Origin: Membranipora membranacea | Taxonomy: Eukaryota > Bryozoa > Gymnolaemata > Cheilostomatida > Membraniporidae | Direction of reading: 5' to 3' | Length of the DNA: 64,000 nucleotides | Assembly: GCA_914767715.1 (NCBI GenBank) | Contig: OU612074.1 | Coordinates: 2,929,501 to 2,993,500, forward strand | Part shown: positions 59,441 to 64,000 of the stretch, piece after piece | Layout: each line of letters begins with the position of its first letter | Numbering within the stretch: position 1 is the stretch's first letter | Translations under genes and position numbers: made by a program | Notes under the pieces: generated by a model | Database searches by the model: none | The model's input: the letters and a program-made list of their open reading frames with translations, nothing else | What the model was told of the DNA's origin: nothing

Positions 59441-60383
59441 GTAGGAACAAAATGGTCATGCTCCAAGAGTTAACCTAACTTTCTAACTGCAGTTGAAAGG
59501 CTGACTGAATTCAAGCAATCAAGTGTTCCAAGTAATCTTAGTATGTTTTAGCACCATAACAACTCTTTAGTAATAGCAGTTGGATCTTTGATAGCACAGT
59601 AGAATAACACAGAAATCCTTATAATCCTGGAAACATCAATCTCAAAAAGGTTTCTCGCTTTCTTTTCATTTCAAATTTTGCTTTGCTTTGGAGAAGAAGC
59701 AGATCTCAACAACAATCAGTGAAGTTGCATTGCCAAGTTTCATCGCAAACTGCTATTCGTTCAGTGATTGGAAAATAGTTCTAAATCCTTTGACACAAAA
59801 TTTGAGGTTCAAGATATGATCAGATTGAGAACTTGTTTCATTCCATCCCCAATCACATCATGGATAATGCCAATGACCCAACTCGGGCGATTCAAAGTCT
59901 CAAAATGATGTACCTCATGTTCATAGATAGACTGACCATCGGGAAATAAATAGCATAAGTGTGTGTCATATCAGTGTCAACTATTTTAGTTAGCCTGAAA
60001 TATTGTGTTAGTGTAGGCAAAAACCATTATCTTCCCAAATAAATTGAAGTCTTTGAACCTATATAGAAACAGACAACAGTGTCACTTGGAGATATGGAGT
60101 CAAGTTTGTTGTTATACCCATCCAATGACGTTTTGTGCACAGTCAAAAAGTAGAACCCGGGCAAATTGACAGAGGCACACAGAGGGTTTCAGAATTTTTG
60201 TTCATGCTACATCAAACATTCCGCACTCTATATTATATTATAATTCTGTCTATATTGGTATCGACAACGGCATAAAATATAATCTAACCTCTATAGACAT
60301 ATTTTAGTTTACCTATTAAATCAGAAAGTGCAGAATATGTAGTCAGTTTTAGATAATAATATGATATGTGTTTTCTGTAAGAC

Positions 60384-63378
60384 CAGAATGTTATGATATC
60401 AGTTCCTGCTGGTATTATAAAAAAGAGAGAAGAAGCACAGGTAGATCCTATAAGAGCCATCAGTAGTGCTAGATACTCATCCACGACCGCAGCTACAGAA
60501 ACTGTGAATGAAGAATATACATATGAAAATAGGATAATTGAATTAAACAAGTGTCGTTGCAATCAATGAAGGACCCTCTGGACTGTCTACTTGATACAAT
60601 TTACAGGTCATTTATCTGCCATTTGTAAATTTGTTTCTGCTAGGCATTCCATGATTCATATACGCTTCCCGTATTACTCAGTTATTACATCACTTATGAG
60701 TGTTATGACAAGTAAAAATGGGTCTGTCTTTAGAAGATGGTGACCATTAAACTTGAACATTGGGCAACAGGAATTGTCTTGTGACACCAGTTCTTACAGC
60801 GTTGAAGTATATTCAAGTCTAAATTACGAAACACAGTGAAAATATCGAATGTATCACTTACATGTAAGCGTGACAAACAAAAACCGAATGAGGTTATCTA
60901 CAGTTGTCGCTCCTAGTTTAGAGACAAGATGTGCATTGTGTAAACTGTCTCCCATTCACTCCATGGGAACAAAGAAAAGTAGTGCATAAGATCCGAACGA
61001 GTTACACATGATAAACAGCTGTACTGCTGTGCCAAATCTGTAAGGAAGCAATATGAGTAACAAAATCAAACTGTATCTTGTGGTCAGTTGAGCAAGTCAG
61101 TAAAAACTAATACTGTACACGAAGAAAGACAGATGTATAGATCCACAGCTATTTGTCAAGAAATAACATTGATATATAGCTTTGTGTCAGTAATTGGATC
61201 TAGCCAAATACCCTACTGACCTATGTTTTCAAGTGGTTTAATATTTCGCGTTTAGCGATGGCAGAAACCGCGAATAGTTTAAAATAGCTAAATATTTGCT
61301 TTTTTATGTCAAGAGGCTGAATAGCTCAGTGTGTAGAGCGTCTGCCTTGTAATCACAAAGAATGAGGACTGTTTTTTTAAAATAGAATACTACTACTACT
61401 GTAGAGGAGTTATCATCTCAATTTCGCGGGCCTGAGATCCGTGAATAAGGTAAACTAACTAATAACTGATAAGTTGTGCCCTCCGTGAATTAGGAGCAGT
61501 AGGGTATATAGCAGCTTTTATGTTGCGCTTTGATTGTTGTCCCAGTAACAACAAAACTCAGGCAAGCTGATTGACATCACCCTGAGCATACACTAGTAAC
61601 ATGTGTATCTCTGATCGTTAGAGTCAATTTAGTGCAAATACCTAACATGTAACCGCCCCTAATTAGTAATTTGAACTCGGGTTGCCACACTAAAATTCTT
61701 TCTGATGGTACTCATGCTGAGTGAATTAGTTCACTCTCTATCGATCAGAGATGTACATGCAATGTTATATCATGTCATCAGTGTGGATTGAGATTGACCT
61801 AAGTTCTACAATTTGTCGGCTGTAGCAATCAAGGTTGAGTTATCCATTATAGCAGAGAGAATGATTAAAGCAACTAAATATATTCCGCTAATCAATGAAT
61901 ACATATCAGATTTTCTTACTTTCCTTTGATAGCCAAGATGATACTATCTGGTGCCTGATCTCCATACTGTGTGTAGCCATAGAAAGCAGTAGCAACTTAT
62001 ATAGCTAGAACTAGAGTCATACTCAGATCCAGAACTCCATACATAGAGTTATACCATCGTCTCTCTTTGATTTCATTCTCCAGCGGTAAGATCTGAAAAA
62101 AACAAGCGAGCATCAACATAGTCATGGCTCGCAATTGTGAACACACTGCCTGACACTGCAGCGCACATGTCTTTATGTGTGCGCACACAAAAACCATGGT
62201 CATGTTGAAATGACGAAGACTAATATATGTTCTCAAGTAGGGGTAGACGTTGGTTTGTTTTTGACAAGTTTCCCCAATTCCAAAGTAAAATATCAATGAT
62301 GAGGATGTTGCTACATTGGAAACTGAGGGATAGTTATGCTCACCACACCGATACCACAGATAGCATATATCATTGTACCAAAGAAGAGGGGCAGTTTGTG
62401 GAGTGGTTTGTATAAGTCTAGTCTGCTGATAGGCTCCATATGATTATAGATTGTCATGTAGTACACTGTAACAAAGGATACATGAATAGATACCGGTGTC
62501 ATCTTTCTAATAATAGTCCATATTCCAAAGGCTTGTGTTCAAATTTTAGATTGGAACTTTGTGGCGTTGCGTAACACATTTTGAAGTGATTTTAGGATAG
62601 TGTGAAAAGCATCAGTCACGTTACTGTAGGAAAAGTGGAAGGAATGAAATTCAAGCCTTTATTTGATCTCCATTCTGGAAAACCACATAAGAATTCAGGT
62701 GTTCAAACATCATGTTTTACACCAGTTAGTGAATAATCTCTTTTTGGTAATTATTTCAACACAATTTATAGTAAAGCTGAAAAAAGCAGAATCCCGTGTT
62801 TTTTGATTATTCAGAAATCAACTGAAATGAATAACTCAATCTCAAAAGCTCAATGACGCAAAGTTAGTTTGAGATACAGTGGATCAGGTTTGATCTGATT
62901 AGCTGCACTTGAAATTCCTACCCTCTTCCGTTGGCTTACCAGTCAGATGAGAGCGACTCGGGTGCAGGCGAATTGCAAAGAATGTTATCTAGAGGTTAGA
63001 TAACTTGAGAAACAATTAGCCTAAATGGGAATTTGAAAATGGGGTAAAGCCCTTCTGTGCCATACACAAGCAGAAAATTAGCCTGTATTGACTCACATTG
63101 ATGCCAGTGTTGAGGAGCCATGATATCACAGCTTGCTGAGAAAGGCTGCTACATCAAATAAAATACAAGGTAGAATACTCACTTATTATAGTGAAGCCCA
63201 TGAGAAAGGATAAGTTATCCACCGCTGAGATCCATCCGAGATGTTTGACATTTTTTACCAGAGCCATCCCAAGAAAGATAGGAAATAGAACCAACTCATA
63301 AAGCTGCACTCTCATTGGATAGTTAGGTATGTAGTTTACCTCATCATCTGGATTATTTCCTAAAGACTGCTCAGTAAT
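60384..63378 (-). pseudogene. SLC36-type proton-coupled amino-acid transporter, partial, two in-frame stops
   Basis: Exons in gene order: 63183-63378, 62344-62465, 61920-62092, 60862-61037 and about 60384-60501, with GT-AG borders and phases 1, 0, 2, 1. AAAP/SLC36 landmarks: Pro-Leu-Phe-Phe-Gly-Thr-Met-Ile-Tyr-Ala-x-x-Gly-Ile-Gly-Val, Leu-Pro-Leu-Glu-Asn, Tyr-Gly-Tyr-Thr-Gln-Tyr-Gly, Leu-Phe-Phe-Val-Pro-Met-Glu and Leu-Ile-Gly-Ser-Thr-x-Ala-Ser-Ser-Leu. The family moves small amino acids with protons across plasma or lysosomal membranes. Two codons are stops in otherwise conserved frame: TAA at 61997-61999 and TGA at 60956-60958. The N-terminal helices and the last exon were not found; 63379-64000 shows nothing recognisable. 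Recent decay is the simplest reading; sequence error at two sites is the alternative. Confidence 0.75.
61314..61366 (+). repeat. tRNA 5'-half-like fragment
   Basis: GCTGAATAGCTCAGTGTGTA followed by GAGCGTCTGCCTTGTAATCA has the acceptor start, D-arm and an anticodon-loop-like TTGTAAT as in a tRNA-Thr(TGT). The T-arm and 3' half are missing; the sequence runs into a T-stretch. It is a tRNA remnant or part of a SINE/MITE and not a functional tRNA. Confidence 0.5.
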
Positions 63379-64000
63379 CTAATATATAACAAGAACTCTT
63401 ACAACTACCTGATATAAAAAATTATATCACGAATTTATACATATATTTACGTATACGAACATATATCAATACAAAGGGGTGAGGCTTTCAATTAGAATGA
63501 GCAAATCCTTTTTAACCAAGTTATCGAGTTTACTTTGCTCTCAAAATTTTCGGTCTTTTAGTCTTTTAATTACCCTAATTTGTTGCTTCATTGTTCACTC
63601 TGAATATATATACACATGTATATACATGTAGTTCCGTCAATGAGTGAGCAATTTCAGAAAGAGACCTGCGTCGGTATCGCACACTAAGAAAGGAGGGGTC
63701 AGAGTTGGAGACCTTTCATCTATACGCAGTAGATAGTCATGACTAAGGGGGCAGGCATTAAGGTTTAAGATTTAAACGATTATACACCCAGGCTCAGAAG
63801 AAGTTTCAAAGTTTTGGCAGATGTAGGATAGGGTAATGGGTACAGGGAAATGCTACATTAAAAAAATCTACAGCCACAGGCTGTATATCAAAACCAAAAT
63901 GCATGACAAATTTATAATGATATTCGGAAAAATAATGCAAGAAACCCCATTAAAACATCATACGGTGCTAAAAGTAATGGATGGCATTTAAATTATAGCA
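63379..64000. other. Right edge: no gene recognised
   Basis: Should hold the 5' exons of the SLC36-like gene if they are close, but no exon with transporter-like residues was found. A TA/TATACA-rich segment lies at 63420-63480 and 63600-63635. Confidence 0.4.

Noticed and set aside
61314-61366. Functional tRNA-Thr gene
   Set aside because: T-arm and 3' acceptor half are absent.

Overview
The window looks like nuclear DNA of an invertebrate animal. Protein-coding genes are split by GT-AG introns, the DNA is AT-rich, intergenic space is long, and small inverted-repeat elements, a tRNA-derived SINE and decayed non-LTR retrotransposon pieces are common. Orthologues of animal housekeeping genes (TFIP11, CCDC115, UFSP1) are readable from start to stop. 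Nothing fixes the phylum. Absence of vertebrate or insect traits and the CAP-EGF-Cys-rich secreted protein fit a sponge, cnidarian or other marine invertebrate, but this is a weak inference.

Layout. 1-10.7 kb: no gene recognised, only repeats and foldback elements. 10.8-11.8 kb (+): a rhodopsin-like seven-transmembrane receptor in one coding exon. 14.1-16.0 kb: two inverted-repeat elements. 16.2-19.5 kb (+): a six-exon orphan gene for a Ser-rich protein with a C-terminal two-helix membrane hairpin, containing a perfect 46-bp palindrome. 21.5-24.7 kb: two divergent, paralogous small secreted-peptide genes with matching TATA/5' UTR exons. The plus-strand copy shares its signal-peptide exon with a CAP (SCP/PR-1) gene reaching 30.9 kb. 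That CAP gene carries a frameshift in a core motif and an EGF-like exon without a usable in-frame acceptor, and its fourth intron holds a decayed LINE and a 1.1-kb inverted-repeat element. 32.1-38.0 kb: a tandem segmental duplication with exon-like modules on the minus strand, interrupted by a 729-bp hAT-type element with an 8-bp target duplication.

39.7-50.2 kb (-): complete TFIP11, 15 exons, 847 codons, with a 33-copy minisatellite built from its own intron/exon boundary in intron 8. 53.4-55.0 kb (+): CCDC115 (V-ATPase assembly). 55.7-58.3 kb (+): UFSP1, a UFM1 protease with its catalytic Cys and Asp-Pro-His box intact. 60.4-63.4 kb (-): an SLC36-type amino-acid transporter with two in-frame stops, its 5' end missing or outside the window. 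TFIP11 and CCDC115 are divergent across about 3.3 kb of mobile-element debris. CCDC115 and UFSP1 lie head to tail.

The genes do not form one pathway: spliceosome disassembly, V-ATPase assembly, UFMylation, amino-acid transport, GPCR signalling and secretion are represented. The most distinctive signals are the splice-acceptor minisatellite, the coding palindrome, the shared-signal-peptide locus and the broken CAP and SLC36 genes.
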